Shown: positions 11,021-24,162 of the stretch, piece after piece | How the letters are laid out: each line of letters begins with the position of its first letter | Numbering within the stretch: position 1 is the stretch's first letter | Assembly: GCF_004337985.1 (NCBI RefSeq) | Contig: NC_043741.1 | Coordinates: 7,668,032 to 7,732,031, forward strand | DNA from: Pyricularia pennisetigena | Taxonomy: Eukaryota; Ascomycota; Sordariomycetes; Magnaporthales; Pyriculariaceae | DNA length: 64,000 nt | Direction: 5' to 3' | Translations under genes and position numbers: made by a program | The notes under the pieces: generated by a model | The model's input: the letters and a program-made list of their open reading frames with translations, nothing else | Databases searched by the model: none | Told to the model about the DNA's origin: nothing

Positions 11021-11752
11021 ACAGAGCTTTTGACCCCAGGATAACAAGCATCCCGGCTGCTTCTTAATACCCTTACTCTCCTGTTTCTGTCGCAAACATC
11101 TGTACAAAGCTTTGATGGGTTATATTGGCATTGCTGCCAGGGGATGAAATGTATTTGTAAAACTAGAAGTCAACCAGTTATAAAGGCCTCTTGTAAATTA
11201 TGTGCGACTCTGACTTCTCAAATGATCCTCTCTGTTCGGCTCCTTGTGATACGTGTATACTACTTGCAGACTTCAGGAAGTGCAGTCTACAGTTTAAGAG
11301 ACGTCAAGTCCAAAGCTTGGTCAGTCATCAGAACATGCTAAACGGGACATCTCCATATTTTACGGATCGATAGGCTTCTTCACCCCATAATCAACCCAAC
11401 CAGGAAAGTACATGGAATGACACAAGTCCAGTTGTTAAAAATCAAGGCATGTAAGCAAGTTAGGTTATTCATGTCAAACATCATTGTCATAAAATCATTT
11501 GCAACCCCGAGCAATATCTGTTGCCAAAACTGAACATCAAAGCGAAAAAAAAAAGCATGTGTTCAACCAATCATGATTCAAGGCATGAGGCAAAAATATC
11601 GCCTGTATTTGATAGAAGAAAAGAGGCAAGTGACGGAAACCCATCAACATCCCAGCTTTACTCTTCCTTTTGGATCAAAAGGTGTTTTTTTGATGGGTAA
11701 CTTATGAACAGTGAAAGGGAAAAAGTAACAAACGAAAAAGGTTTTGTTCACT
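11021..11752. other. Convergent 3' region between mrpl22 and the CFEM gene
   Basis: Tail-to-tail spacer with AT-rich stretches; no gene is supported. Confidence 0.6.
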
Positions 11753-12927
11753 TCAAACCATGGTCCTTGGCGTCTGCCTTGGCAGCATATCTTCGTATCG
11801 CCGACTCTTGAAGTCAATGTCCGAAGGGGAGTTGCTTTGGTACTTGTCGTGGAAATGATCACCAGCGTACGTCCGGCCGGCACCAGGCATGGGGTCGCTA
11901 ATCTTGAGACGGCGAAGCTGGTCGTTGTCACGGCGCTGATTACGCCTGTGAAGGAATACGCAAACCAGAACGCCTATCAGACCGAGTGCCGCTACAGCGC
12001 CGCCAACAGCAATACCGATTTTGGCCGTGTTAGAGAGCCCCTCAGCTGACTTTTCGCTTGTTGTAGGTGCAGGAGTTGCTGATGAGGTCGCCGAAGATGA
12101 AGTGGTGCTGCTACTTTTGGTCGACGATGGGGTGCTGCTAGATGAGGTTGTTGTCGCAGTCGCAGTTGACGTTGAGCTCGATGTTGTCGAAGCGGCAGCG
12201 GTAGTAGGTGCAGGAGCTGAGGTTGGTGGCGCTGAGGTAGAATGAGGCGGAGTCGACGCTGGAGTTGATGGGGCTGGAGTAGCTGATGTCGCAGCAGCCG
12301 GAGAAGCAGCAGCTATCAGACAGTCAGCTCAAAGGCCTTGCTCATACAGCAACTATTCTCAAGACGATTGGGCCACACGTACCAGCACAAACAGCATCGA
12401 CGTATACGTTTAACGCAGAATGGACAGCTGCTGCGTCAGCGCCACAGCTTTGAGTCACACAGTCTTTCAGGCCGTTGCGATAGTCAGGTTTGTCGCAGAG
12501 GCACTTCTGGTCGGCAGGAGCACAACCCAATGTGCCCTTCATGCTGTTGAAGCAGCCTTGCTGTGACGCTCGATGTGGTTAGCCGACAGCCCAAAGAAAG
12601 CACCTGCATGCAGCGGAATGAGATGTTCCCCCAATGCAACCCTCTCGGTTACATTAGCCTGTTGCAGGGCCACCCAGTGACCCTGCGGTTGCATGGCGTA
12701 TGTGAGAGGTATATTGCAGCAGCTTAACGTCATGCGACTTGGAAAGACCATTCCCTCTCCCGGCGGAATAACAAACCACATCGTGGGATACGGAAAAATT
12801 AAGACGATGGGAGAAATGGAATTGTAAAGTGGAAAATGAGACTCACCCCGCATGCCGGAACAGGGTTGATGTCCTGAGCCAAGGCCAGACTGGCCGCAAG
12901 TGAGACAAGAAGCAAGGCGACGCGCAT
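11753..12927 (-). CDS. CFEM-domain single-pass membrane protein
   Basis: Three exons (12927-12847, 12560-12383, 12312-11753) join to 272 aa; donors are GTGAGT and GTACGT, acceptors CAG and TAG. The protein opens with a signal peptide (MRVALLLVSLAASLALAQ). A CFEM module follows, with eight cysteines at the expected places (PAC, GC, GC, KCLC, DC, SC, VC) at about residues 26-85. Next comes a roughly 95-residue Ser/Thr/Ala/Pro-rich stalk (87-182), a transmembrane helix (about 185-207), a basic RRNQRR stop-transfer segment, and a 60-residue cytoplasmic tail. CFEM proteins are fungal surface proteins; some bind haem or act in adhesion and sensing. The transmembrane anchor and tail, in place of a GPI signal, suggest a sensor-like or wall-anchored role (inference). 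The long CT-rich interval upstream probably holds its promoter. Confidence 0.87.
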
Positions 12928-15900
12928 GTTGGCGGAGTTTTTATGCGTGAAAGTCGAAAAAGAATTCTTGATCTGGAGTTGCTTTTTTTTGGAGTTCGAG
13001 CAAAGGAAAGGAAAGAAAAAACAGATGGGCGAATCGACTGGGTTCTTGAAAGGGCCCAAGTTGAAGATGTACAGACCGTTTGACTGCACAAGGAAGGGAA
13101 GCGTGTTGTCAAGAGTCGTCACGCTTTGATCCTCGGATTATGATTTTGGCGTTGCGCGCAGATCGGTTCGGTAACACAGGGTGATGATAGATCACGCCCT
13201 GGACTCGGTTTGGTGGTATCACAGCAGTAGAGGATGATGATAATTCGCGTTTGGTCCCGTGAAATGCAAGACAGAGCTGAGCTGAGTGGCTGACTGGCAC
13301 GGTAATACGGGCTATGCAGACCTGTCGAAATGTAGGCACAGAGAATCGAAGTGTCGTTGGAAAAAGACACGGATGACAGAATTGAAGACGAGGACGCCAG
13401 ATCCCGTAGGCTTTGACCAAATTGAAGAAGCGAATGCGATCAAAACCGAGCTTAAAAGACCACCTAGAGAAAGGCGGAAAGGGGTACCGAAAAGTGAAAG
13501 TCGCGAAGAAGAACAACCTTGGCGAGGAAGGAAAGAAAAAAAAAAAAGAGTCAAAGGAGTGACGGGAAAGGTATGGTAAATAGATGATACCTATGAGAGA
13601 AGTTCTCACAAGAACGGAGGAAAGAACGAATGAAAGAGCAGGAGCGAACCCGATTACAAGTAAAAGGCCAAAACAGGAAGGAGCGGAACAGGTGCAAAGC
13701 GGCTCTCAGTCAGGACAGTCGGGCAAGAGTTGCTTATTGCATTTGCTCTCGGTAATGGGTGAGGGAGCTCTGCAGAAAGAAAAGAAAATAGGAACCTCGA
13801 GATGTGCCCTGACGACAAGTAGACCGGGTTGGGACCAAAACCAGAGCTAGGAAGCAGGCTGGCGGAAAGAACGGACGGAAATCGAATTAATATGCAATAT
13901 CAGCGCGCTTTCCTCCTGGATGCCCGCAATCAATCACATCAGCTGGGTCCGGCTGGGATGTGGGAGGGGGGGTGTACCTGGCAGCCAAGACCCCTGGATG
14001 AACGACACCCTGTCGCGGGAACAGGAACTGACTTGAGAAGCCCCGCTGACAGGAAGTGGTGGGTCCTTTGGTTTCGTTCTCTCTTTCTTGGACCCGTTGC
14101 GCCCGTGTCCCAAGAGCTAAGCCAGAAGCCATGCCAAAAAGAGACGACGGTTTGCTCCCTGCATCCATCGCGTCACCTCATTGAATAAAAGTAAAACCAG
14201 GTAAACAAAATGAATAATTTGTTCGTCTGAACTACTTTTTGCCGCCAAGAAGGCGAATAGACGCAAAGTAGCTTTGGTGACTGAGCAGCAAGCTTTGTCC
14301 CAACATCCATCACTCATCGCAGTCAAGCGCCATCGTCCTGCCAAGTTACTCGCAGGGCGGGGCCTTGAATAAGGCATGCATGCACCTTCAAGCCCCTCTT
14401 ACAACGGCGAGGATACCTTCGTGGGCAGGAGGATAATTGGAGCCGAGCGCGGCAACGCGGATAATGCTTCAAAATCGGCAAATCCGAACACAACAAGACC
14501 TTTTTTGGCTCTAAAGAGAACATTTCCCCAATACCTGCCCTCCCGCCGATCGGAGTAACATCCCACCACACCCTCAATGCGATCAATTATAGCAGCTGTT
14601 CTCTGAATATAGCCGGTCGTGTTCCCCAGATTTGGGGGCTCGCCTCTTTTTTTCCCTGATGACCGCAGCAACCGCGAATATAACATCGTCTATTCGTCCA
14701 ACACCCCTGGGTCGACGCCGCAGTAAGCGGCTGACCTCTTTTCTTTTCCTTTTTTTGTTGTTGTTTTCTCTTCCTGTAGAACTTGATCCTGTTTTAGATC
14801 TTTTCTTTTTGAATTCTGCATTTTGTTTGAGACATTTGTTTTTTGTTTTGTTTGGGGGTGTGGTGGTACTCATCGCATTCCGGCAGTTCGTAAATCCATC
14901 CCTTTCTCCGATTGTGTCCCCGTTGGCTGTTGCAACCTCAGCTTTGGACGAGCTGTAACAAAAATCGCGCGCAAGGGATGTGTTTGTCGCTCTTGTTGGC
15001 GCAGTTGCCGCCCCTTTGCACCTATGTCCACAGTCCATCCACGAACGTCGTCGTCACCTTTGCCCTTTTTGCTCATCTAAATGGAGTTGATAAGGCGGGC
15101 AAGGACAAGGGTCGATGATCTGTTGCAGGGACCCTTCGCATCAGCCACACTCGGCCAGCCAGTTGATCTCTTTTTTTTTTTTTCCCTCCCATAGGCTTTT
15201 GTGGACCCGCGAAAAGAAAATACAGGGGCACCGCGGGGCCAACCACCTTGGCACCCTTTAAAGAACACCCAAAAAAAGTACATGAGCGGAAGGGTGAGCC
15301 TGGGTGGTATTGAAGGGATTACGTGGCTTCTAGAATATTAGCTAGCTCGAAAGCAGCAATCGTCGAGACAGATGCGTTTTAATCTGAGTGACTATCAACG
15401 TGCAGGTCTCGTTTGATATTCTTTTGTTGGCTTTTTTCTGATCTCTCAACGTGCCGAGTGAACCGTTTTCATACCTACCTAGTCAAAGTCGATCGGAGAC
15501 GTTCATATTTGTTCCTGTTTGCTGATTAGCTGCAATAAGCAATTTTGGGCCGGCGTGTTTCAGAACCAGGGGGTTGACAGGAACCACAAAGTTCCAAGGA
15601 TTCCCCCAATTAAGGGAGCGCTTCAAGTCAACACTGGGCCGCCTGGCGGTTGCTTTGATTTTCATTTCACTGACTTTGCTGGGCATGATTGCAAAATACA
15701 CAGTTCTCATGCCCATTGGCTTATTGTACTTGGAGAAATGCTTGTTGCACAGTCGCCGATCACCAGTCAGCCACTTGCATTTCCTACTGTAAATTGGACA
15801 GACCTGCATGTGTGCACCGATTGGACGGGAGCCGGGCCGTTGTACAGCCAGCAGCAACTACGCGCGGTGCGTAAAAGTTTGGATGATTGCATGTCAAAGT

Positions 15901-18900
15901 CAGACCTCAGCCTGATAGCCAACAGTCCGGTCGTCATTAGTGAAGCGCTGCAGCGCTGCAAGCTCTTTGATGGATCTGACCGGACTAATTGGTCATACTA
16001 GACTAGAAATAGTATCAGAGGTACACTGCGTTAGTTGCCGTGGGAAATGTGCACCTTGAAACTGCAAACAAGGCAGCCGGCAAAATCCTGGGCTGCAATT
16101 GAAATCATTTGAAGCCCCGGCAGATTTCTTCAACAAGCCGTTGAAGACGCTACACAAGCGTGTGCAACTACCTAGAGTAATGAAACCCGACTCGCCGTGA
16201 ATGGCTCCTTTTCATGCCTTCAAAGCACACAATTGAATTGCAGAACAATTACGCCCTTGACGATACTCGACCACGCACAATGCACCCGCATAACGGCTAC
16301 CCCCCCGTCTGGGCGGGATCGGTAAGGAAGATTGGGATTTGTTGTCTCTCACCACCCATGGCGGATTTGAGGCAGCATCCCTGTGTCGTGATAATTGCTT
16401 CTTATGCCTACCACGTTAATGCTCCCCTATTTTTGTGCAAATGCCAACGCTCTGCTTTTTTGTTTTTCCTTTTCTTTTTCGACTCTTCAAGCTTTCTTTT
16501 GCACCGGGGAATATGCAAAACAGCACCTTTGACATCGGGGCGGCCTTGGCTTTGGTCCCCTGGATTTTGCTTTTGTTCGGTTTGGCAGTTGCCGATGTGC
16601 ACTTGGCGTCGAAACCTCCCCTGGTTTTCGACCTCCCCATCATCTCTGCTCTGTGGACGAGTTACACAGCATGAATGGGACGGTGATTTAGAATGACCCA
16701 AGTCGCGTCCGAGGCGTCCTTCGCGCCCGCGCATCCTCACAGGCTCAACTGGCCGATGCATGATGGATGCCTCCGCCCCGTCATTTCGCGATCGTTCCAG
16801 AATACCGGCTTCTCTGATGTTGGCCCCATGTTGTATCTTCCGGTGCCCCTGCAGCACCCTGAGCGATCTACATCAGTGGAAATTCGATTAGGCGATGAGG
16901 AATGCGGATCACCATATCGCATTGAGCATGGAAACTTTTCACTTGGGTGGTTTTTTTTTGGTTTTTTTTTTTTTTTTTTTCCGTCCGTGACGGTATTTCT
17001 GGTTACTCACCGACGAGGGGAAAAAAAATTCAGACGAGGTCTGCCCTGTCTCGAGTTAAAAACGTTGAGCGGGGGATGCACATGGAATTTCGTTTGTGGA
17101 GCCGACTTTCTTTCTTTGTTTGCGATTTGCTCTCTCTTGTTACGACGTCATGACTAACGGTGCGTTTCGAAACTCATGCGTTACCACATGATGCTTGCCT
17201 TTCACTGGCAGTTGTCGTCCCGTTGCTTTGACGCTCCTCGTCGTTGATGTTGCTATGTTGGTGGATGAACACCCAGTCAAGTCGACCTGCGCAGGTCGCC
17301 TGTGGCCAAATTTGACTCGTTTATCGGACGGCTGGTACCTGCATATAGATTGTCGATGTGTGCGAGATTTAGACCCCTGGGTCCTGAGCGCTGTTTCGTG
17401 CTGCGAATCTTGGGTAACGATGCCTTTGCTCGTCTGGTTATGCGGGCATCCGCCGGATGGTCTGCCGTTTACTGTAGCGTCTGTGTCTGATCTCATCGGT
17501 CGTGCACAAGCCTTCTGGACATTTAGCTCCCAAGTGTAGGGACCTTGCAGGGCGGAGCGAAACTACCCGAGTGACACGAGCACAAAGCACTACGTCACAA
17601 ATACATTGCAGGCCTCCAGAGCTTCCAGTACTTTCATGACTTGGCGCGGCTTTGACGGGAATGTCAGTTCGAGTTTATGGATGTGGTGATACAGCCCGTT
17701 GGTCTGTCAATCCCGTTGGAATGTCAGAAGCACAAGTTTGAGAGACGAGGAAGGGGATGGACGAGAGACGAGACTGAAGATTAAAGACAGCCGGTAGACT
17801 TTCGCATGCCAAGCCAACTGGTGCAGGCAGGTACAGTGCTGCATATCAAGCAGAGGGTAATGGCCCTTGGCCGGATTGGTTCAGGGGAGCTAAATCTTTG
17901 TATGATAAATCGGCCGCAGTTGTCCAGGCCGATGCCAAAACCAAGGAGTGGGAGGCAGTCCATTCATGATTGATCAGGGATGTATCACTGGGCTAGTTCA
18001 AAAGTTTGTCAATGCCTTCATCTCACCACTCGGCCATTGTTTGCGACCTCCTGTGAATAGTGTGACTTGTCCGCTTGGTTGACTGACAACCCAAAGGGGT
18101 TTGCATCAGGTACAAGACCGCATATCTGAGGTATTGCGGTTCCCAAAGTCGCCTGTGCTCTGCCTCAAGGCAGTCAAAGACCACTGGCGGGCCCACTGTG
18201 AATTGTTACTCACTCATTCGACATTTCAGGCTAGTATCTCGACAAGAATATAATGCATCCAGAGCTTCAGAGATAGTCTATCGGGCCCGATGAGCATATC
18301 GATGATATTGGTCATGTACAACGTTACAGCTAATTTGGCAAACATTGTGCAAGGGGCCTTACCAATCGAACTGTCAGTTAATAATAATTAAGTTTCTTCT
18401 AAGCTACTCGGTGTGATGTCTTGTTTATGGTTCATCCGGTTCCGGTTGTTCGTGTATTTCCAGTTCTAGATCTCGTGGAATGTCTAAATCATATTCTTAG
18501 GACTAGACACAAACACTTCATAGTCCGTACTTTATCCGAGGTAGACCCCGTTGTCTCCTCGATTTGACCCGTAGATTCGTTTCTGTCGTTATCGGTTTCG
18601 TCTTCTGTACGTAGTTGGTTGACACTAGTGCTGTTTTGTGTGTTGGTAGGTTGTATCGTAGTGCTTGTCGAGCCTTGATCTCGGTCGACCTTGCTATTTC
18701 GATCCAAAGTATTCGGTACTGACCTTGGCTACTGTACCTCGCTATCGGCTCTCGTATGATAGTAGCCGTTCCAGGTCGAAATAGGCTTCAGTAGCAGGTA
18801 TATTGACAAATTCCCGGATGCGATAAACCTTTTGCTTTGTGACACAGTGTTTGCTGGGATTTGTATAGAAGCAGCTCAAGAACATTGCAAACTACATTGC

Positions 18901-20521
18901 TTAACTCGGCAAGTCAAGACTCGTCGCAAACGAATGGTTCGAGGTTAAGCAAACGGTCTCTCAGGAAAGCCCACCTCGAAACAATTACATGAAATGTAAG
19001 AGCTGTTATATTGTACCCAAGTACAAATACAGGGAGCTTATGAAGAAGCCAGAGAGAGAAACTACGGAATATACATAGAAATCAAGAGGGATCATTCTCA
19101 TGAGCTTATACCCCCTTGAATAACATGCGCGCACATCAACTGCCAGCTCGGGGAACAACACGCACACATAAATTGGATGTACTTTGCTGCGTTGGAAGCA
19201 TATCAAGTATACGCGGAAGTTTGGATCTTGGTACTGGTCTGGTCCGTTCATTCACTACAAAGTTTCCAGTACAAGAAGTTTAAAAAAAAAAATTCCCTTG
19301 TTAGCAACATACTGATCCTGGTTCAGAGCTTTTGGCTTGTGAATGACGAGTGTTGAACACAAGCCGGAAGTCGAAGGATTTCTTACTCGCTTGTTGTTGA
19401 AACATATATGACTTGAAGGCCCGCCTGTTCCAGCTTACTACTCCGTGAAAAAGAGCAAAACATGGTGCAGCTTTGAGATGATTAGGTTCTGAACAGAGGC
19501 CCAAAGATGCAATGTTGGATGGCGCCAAGCTATATTGCTCCTCCCGCGTGGTATAGTGCGGATTAACATGCGGGGTAGGTGGATGTTTATACCCAGACTA
19601 TTACGTAATTAGGTACTCCGACGTAGCATCGGTTGACCTGCCTTCGGGCCCGGGACCTGACTCCTGGTTTTCCTTGATGTCATGAATCTTCCGGTAGTCG
19701 GGACATGTCGCCGGTAATTCATTTGGCCGAACTTGTACCTCGGCTCAGTGCAGAAAATCAGTGCATACCTCGAGCAGGAAGCTAGTTCATGTATGTAGGG
19801 TCAAACCGACTGCAAGCACCTCATCGTGACCCCACAAACTTGTGGGCGCGTTACGAGTAGCTTACGTTGAGAGGATATTGGTGTAGTTCCTCACCGCGAG
19901 AGATGTTAGTCGGGGTCTCCATGGACTCGATAAATGCTAAAAAAGTAAAAAGATCACACGAACCAGCATCAGAGAAGAAACCCCAATTGCGGCGGGATCT
20001 GCCAGTAGTGCGTCGGTGGTTTCGCCCCAAAAATGTGCTGTGTTTCTCCAAAGCTCCAAGTGGTTCGGTCCAGATGACCCCGACTCATGATCAAACCCAG
20101 TCAAGCCAGTCAAAACAAGTCGGTGTGCAGGGCGCAGTTAGTCGGCTTACTATGTATACTACCTGCCCACTTGCAGCGCCTTAACATTGTAATTGCTTCC
20201 CCGCACGTATACTACGTTGCTAGTAAAAGCCTGACAAGAAATACAACACGCGCGCCATGGATCTGCGGGCGCCTGCAGCCACGGGCGGGGGGACCATGTG
20301 TTTGCATACGTCAGTTTGGCCGGACGGAGAATCAATAAAGCAAAAAAACAACAAGGGAGAAGCAAAATGTCGGCCGAAACTACAAAACAACTAGGGTTCT
20401 AGCCTTCTCTGCGCGCGGTTTGAACGCATCTTTCCTACTTTCCTCTCTCGCTCACTCCTAGCCGGGCAAGCTATCTTTTTGTTAAGGATAGGTCGGCAAA
20501 GACCAAGATCGAAGGCCCAGT
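12928..20521. other. 7.6-kb gene-poor interval
   Basis: No gene is supportable. Open frames of 60-166 codons occur on both strands but lack family resemblance, a consistent splice structure or a convincing start. The first few hundred bases are purine-rich on the plus strand (CT-rich in the sense of the CFEM gene) and probably contain its leader. Homopolymer runs occur near 13540, 15170 and 16960. Around 18490-18870 the minus strand has a faint coding look, discussed in the findings. AT content rises between about 18.3 and 20.2 kb. Confidence 0.5.
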
Positions 20522-22207
20522 ATGCGCGTCGCAAGAAAACCAGCATCAAGCAGCAGCAGGAGCACCAAGATGGCGGCCCAGGCTATCCTCCTGCTTGCCG
20601 GCCACGTCGTCGCCCAGTGTCCAGACTACGTAAAGTACTCAACGCAGCGACACGAGCCCTTCAGCACGGGACGGTATGGTCTGTCGTACATGCGACCGCC
20701 GCCCGAGTGCCGGACCTTCCGGGCAGCCGAGGTCGACGACGTCGTCGAGCGGATGAAGAGCACCATCGCGGATCCTGACCTGGCGCGGCTGTTCGAGAAC
20801 GCGTTCCCCAACACGCTCGACACGGCCATCAAGTGGCACGGCGTTGCGGCCGACGACCCGTCCGAGGAGCTGACCTTTATCATCACGGGCGATATCAACG
20901 CCATGTGGCTCCGCGACTCGGCCAACCAGCTTCAGAGCTACATGCCGGTCCTCAAGGCTAACAGCAGCAAAGAAAGCATCGCGGGCCTGTTCAGAGGCGT
21001 CATCAACCTGCAGGCCCGGTACCTGCTCACGTCGCCGTACTGCAACAGCTTCCAGGCTCCTGCCGAGAGCAAAATTCCACCCGCTACCAACGACGCAGCC
21101 AAGGAGGACACAGTGACGCCGCAGTACAGCAATGCATCCGTGTTTGAGTGCAAGTATGAGCTCGACAGCCTGGCGGCGTTCCTGCAGATCTCTGTGGACT
21201 ACTACAACAAAACCCAGGACGCCGACTTCTTCGGCAAGCACAAATGGAGCGACGCCGTGCGGGCGACGCTCAAGGTAGCGAGGGACATGCAGACGCCGAC
21301 GTACGGGTCTGACGGGCGGGTGCTGGCTTCGCCGTACAAGTTTACGAGAGTCACCCCCCGCGCAACAGAGACGCTGGCCAACGACGGCATCGGCAGCCCC
21401 GTCGGCAACGGCACGGGTCTAATCCGATCGGCCTTCCGGCCCAGCGACGACAGCACGCTGTTCCAGCTCTTCATCCCAGCCAACATGATGTTCGCAGCGA
21501 ACCTGGGCGCGGCGGCCGAGATTGCGGCCAAGATCGGCGGAGGAGCGCTGGCTGACGAGATGCGGACCTTTTCCAAGCAGCTGCGCGACGCCATCACGGC
21601 GCACGGCATCATCCCCGACACGACCAACGGTGGAATCGGCGTGGGCCGCGGCAACATCTACGCGTACGAGGTGGACGGGTTCGGGTCGGCGGCGGTCATG
21701 GACGACGCCAACATCCCGAGCCTGCTGAGCGCGCCGCTGTCGGGCTATGTGAGCCGGAACGACCCCGTGTACCGCAACACGCGGGCGGTGGTACTTAACG
21801 AGAGGGGCGTCAACGACAACCCGTATTTCATGCGCGGACCCGTCATCAACGCCATCGGCGGGCCGCACGCCGGGCCTGGAAAGGCATGGCCCATGGCGAG
21901 CATCGTGCGCATCCTGACGAGCGACGACGACGACGAGATCACGAGGGTATTGAAGGAGGTGGTTAGCAGCACGGATGGGTTGGGGCTCATTCACGAGAGC
22001 ATCAATTCGCACAACCAGTCGGATTGGACGAGACAATGGTGAGTTTTGAGAAGTGTTTGTTTGTCAGTGGCCGAGATGATTGAAGATGACGAACTAATCC
22101 GATGCCTGTTTTGTTGCAGGTTTTCATGGGCCAACGGCTTGTTTGGACAGATGATCATAGATTTGGAGGGGAGGAAGCCCGACATTCTGAAGAAGAGCTT
22201 CCAATAG
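20522..22207 (+). CDS. GH125 exo-alpha-1,6-mannosidase (Mug157-type)
   Basis: Exons 20522-22038 and 22120-22207 give 534 aa; the 81-bp intron (GTGAGT donor, CAG acceptor, CTAATC branch) splits a tryptophan codon. The N-terminus carries a hydrophobic signal segment ([12 protein letters not shown]) before a CPDY start of the mature part. An ATG at 20570, in excellent context, is an alternative start that would keep the signal peptide. Conserved blocks include [18 protein letters not shown], the [13 protein letters not shown] segment, [21 protein letters not shown] and the terminal [11 protein letters not shown]. These belong to glycoside hydrolase family 125, whose bacterial members remove alpha-1,6-linked mannose from the non-reducing end; the fission yeast relative was named Mug157. 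A secretory-pathway role in N-glycan or mannan trimming is inferred. Full length and intact. Confidence 0.9.
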
Positions 22208-22910
22208 GCTGGAGAGTTTGTGCTTTGCTGTTAGGTTGTATTTAGATGGAGGTACCTAATTAGTTCTGGCTGCAAATGCGACAATTCTTCTGACGATCAA
22301 CAATTGATTATCTTGAGCCGATTGACTGGTTAATTCAGCCCGAGATTTGCAGGGTTGACAAAAGAGGACAAAAAGAAATGTGGCACAATGATGTGGAACG
22401 CGCCACGTTGACCCCCAGCATCAAACAACAGCAGGTAATTATGCTGCATGGAGACCTTCCGGAGTAAACATGATACCTACGCTCGAGTCAACCTCGCCGT
22501 GCCTTGCAACTCAATCCTTTCACGCTGTTCGGGACCTAAGCTTGAGGACTTACTGTAGAAGAAGTGAACTGGCTGGCGACTGACTTCTTTTATTGTAGCT
22601 GCAATTCGCTCCTTTTATTATTTATTTATTTTTTTGACTTTGGCAATCAGATCAAGTCTGTCCGTGCTCCCTTCCCTGTTGACATCCCTCGGAGCCTATT
22701 CTGGAAGGACGCATTCATTCATTCCGCAAAACCTGGAGCTTCGCTACCCGATTCACCAATCGAACACGAATTGGATTCTGCAGAAAATGACAGCATGAAC
22801 TCGCGGGACCGAGCACTGTCTCCGGAATACACCGATTCACCGACGTCAACCACGACGACGACAATATAAAATTTTATCCTCTTCTCCCCTTGATCCCGCC
22901 CGTCGCAACC
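22208..22910. other. Intergenic and promoter region for the glutaminyl cyclase gene
   Basis: About 700 bp between two genes on the same strand. It includes a T-rich tract at 22605-22640 and a GACGACGAC-type run close to the next start. No gene is supported. Confidence 0.55.
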
Positions 22911-24162
22911 ATGAACCGCCAAGTCGTCGTCCCCCACCGTAATGCGCTCCTCTCCTCGACATCCCTCGCAACCACCCTCCTAGTCCTTACGCTCGCCTTT
23001 GCGTCCCTGGCAAATGCCTACACCGAAATGTCCGAGGCCTTTCTCAAGGCCATTCCACTCGACCACGGCGACTTTGACATACTCAACCAGCGCGGCCTGC
23101 TAGCGCCCATCCTGATCCCCCGCGTGCCCGGCACGCCGGGACAGGAGCAGGCCCAACAGCACATCACTTCCTTCTTTGCGCGCGAGCTGCCCAAATGGAA
23201 CGTGTCGTGGCAGAACTCGACCGGCACGACGCCCGTGACGGGCAACAAGCAGGTGCCGTTCCAAAACATCATTGTGCGCCGCGATCCGCCCTGGACAAAG
23301 CCCGGGCAGGCAAACTACCTGACGCTGGTGGCGCACTACGACTCCAAGATATCCCCGGAGGGCTTCATCGGAGCTACCGACAGCGCGGTGCCGTGCGCCA
23401 TCCTCATGTACGTGGCCAAAAGTATCGACAAGTACCTAACGCAGATGCACGACGAAATGGCCGCGCTGGGCGAGGGCGGTACCATACCCCAGGACATGGC
23501 CGTCCAACTGCTTTTCCTGGATGGGGAGGAGGCGTTTGCGACGTGGACGGAGACAGATTCAGTTTATGGCGCCAGGTGAGAGATCTTTTTTTTTTTTTTC
23601 TCTCTTTTCCTCATTCGATTCTAGCCACATAAAGCCTCATCAGGGCTGTGCTGACACCAAACCTTTTCGCTACCGCAGGGCCCTGGCAAGCCATTGGGAG
23701 CAGTCGGTCAACCCGGCCATGTCCTTTTATAAAAACCCCCTTGACCAGATCAGCCTCTTTGTGTTGCTGGACCTGCTTGGCTCAGCAAATCCATCGGTGC
23801 CGTCTTACTTCCAGACGACACATTGGGCGTACAAACACATGGCGATGGTCGAGACGCGCATGCGCAACTTTAGCATGTTAGAGTCGGTTCCTGTCAAGCC
23901 TTTCTTGCCCGAGTCTGGCAAGACTAAGTTTTTGCCTGGCGGGATTGGTGATGATCACGTCCCCTTTTTGCAAAAGGGAGTCGAAGTCCTGCACATCATC
24001 CCCAGCCCGTTCCCGGACGTATGGCATCGCATGGAGGATGACGGCGCACATCTCGACATGGCGACGGTCAGGGATTGGGCGAGGATTACGACGGGGTTTG
24101 TGATGGAGTGGTTAGACATGATGGAGGTTGCGCCAAAAGGTGCAGGGGGCGAGGCTACGTGA
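22911..24162 (+). CDS. Secreted glutaminyl-peptide cyclotransferase (M28 fold)
   Basis: Exons 22911-23575 and 23679-24162 give 382 aa, joined across a 103-bp intron (GTGAGA donor, CAG acceptor). A clear signal peptide occupies residues 1-37 (LATTLLVLTLAFASLANA). The M28 metallopeptidase-like fold is marked by VAHYDSK (Asp144), LFLDGEEAF (Glu206/Glu207) and PSPFPDVWHRMEDDG (His338). These line up with the single-zinc ligands of animal and fungal glutaminyl cyclases (family knowledge). The enzyme converts N-terminal glutamine or glutamate of secretory proteins to pyroglutamate in the secretory pathway. The start ATG at 22911 sits in good context. The gene lies downstream of another secretory-pathway enzyme gene on the same strand, but no functional link is shown. 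Confidence 0.9.

Noticed and set aside
12021..12245. Val/Asp-rich plus-strand frame
   Set aside because: Antisense of the Ser/Thr-rich stalk of the CFEM protein.
13109..13609. A 166-codon minus-strand frame upstream of the CFEM gene
   Set aside because: Phe/Ser-rich translation of a CT-rich leader region; no recognisable domain.
15519..16001. A 160-codon plus-strand frame in the gene-poor interval
   Set aside because: No family resemblance, no splice signals that extend it sensibly, ordinary intergenic composition.
16435..16674. A hydrophobic 79-codon frame that could mimic a small membrane protein
   Set aside because: The hydrophobicity comes from a T-rich tract; neither conserved motifs nor a convincing start are visible.
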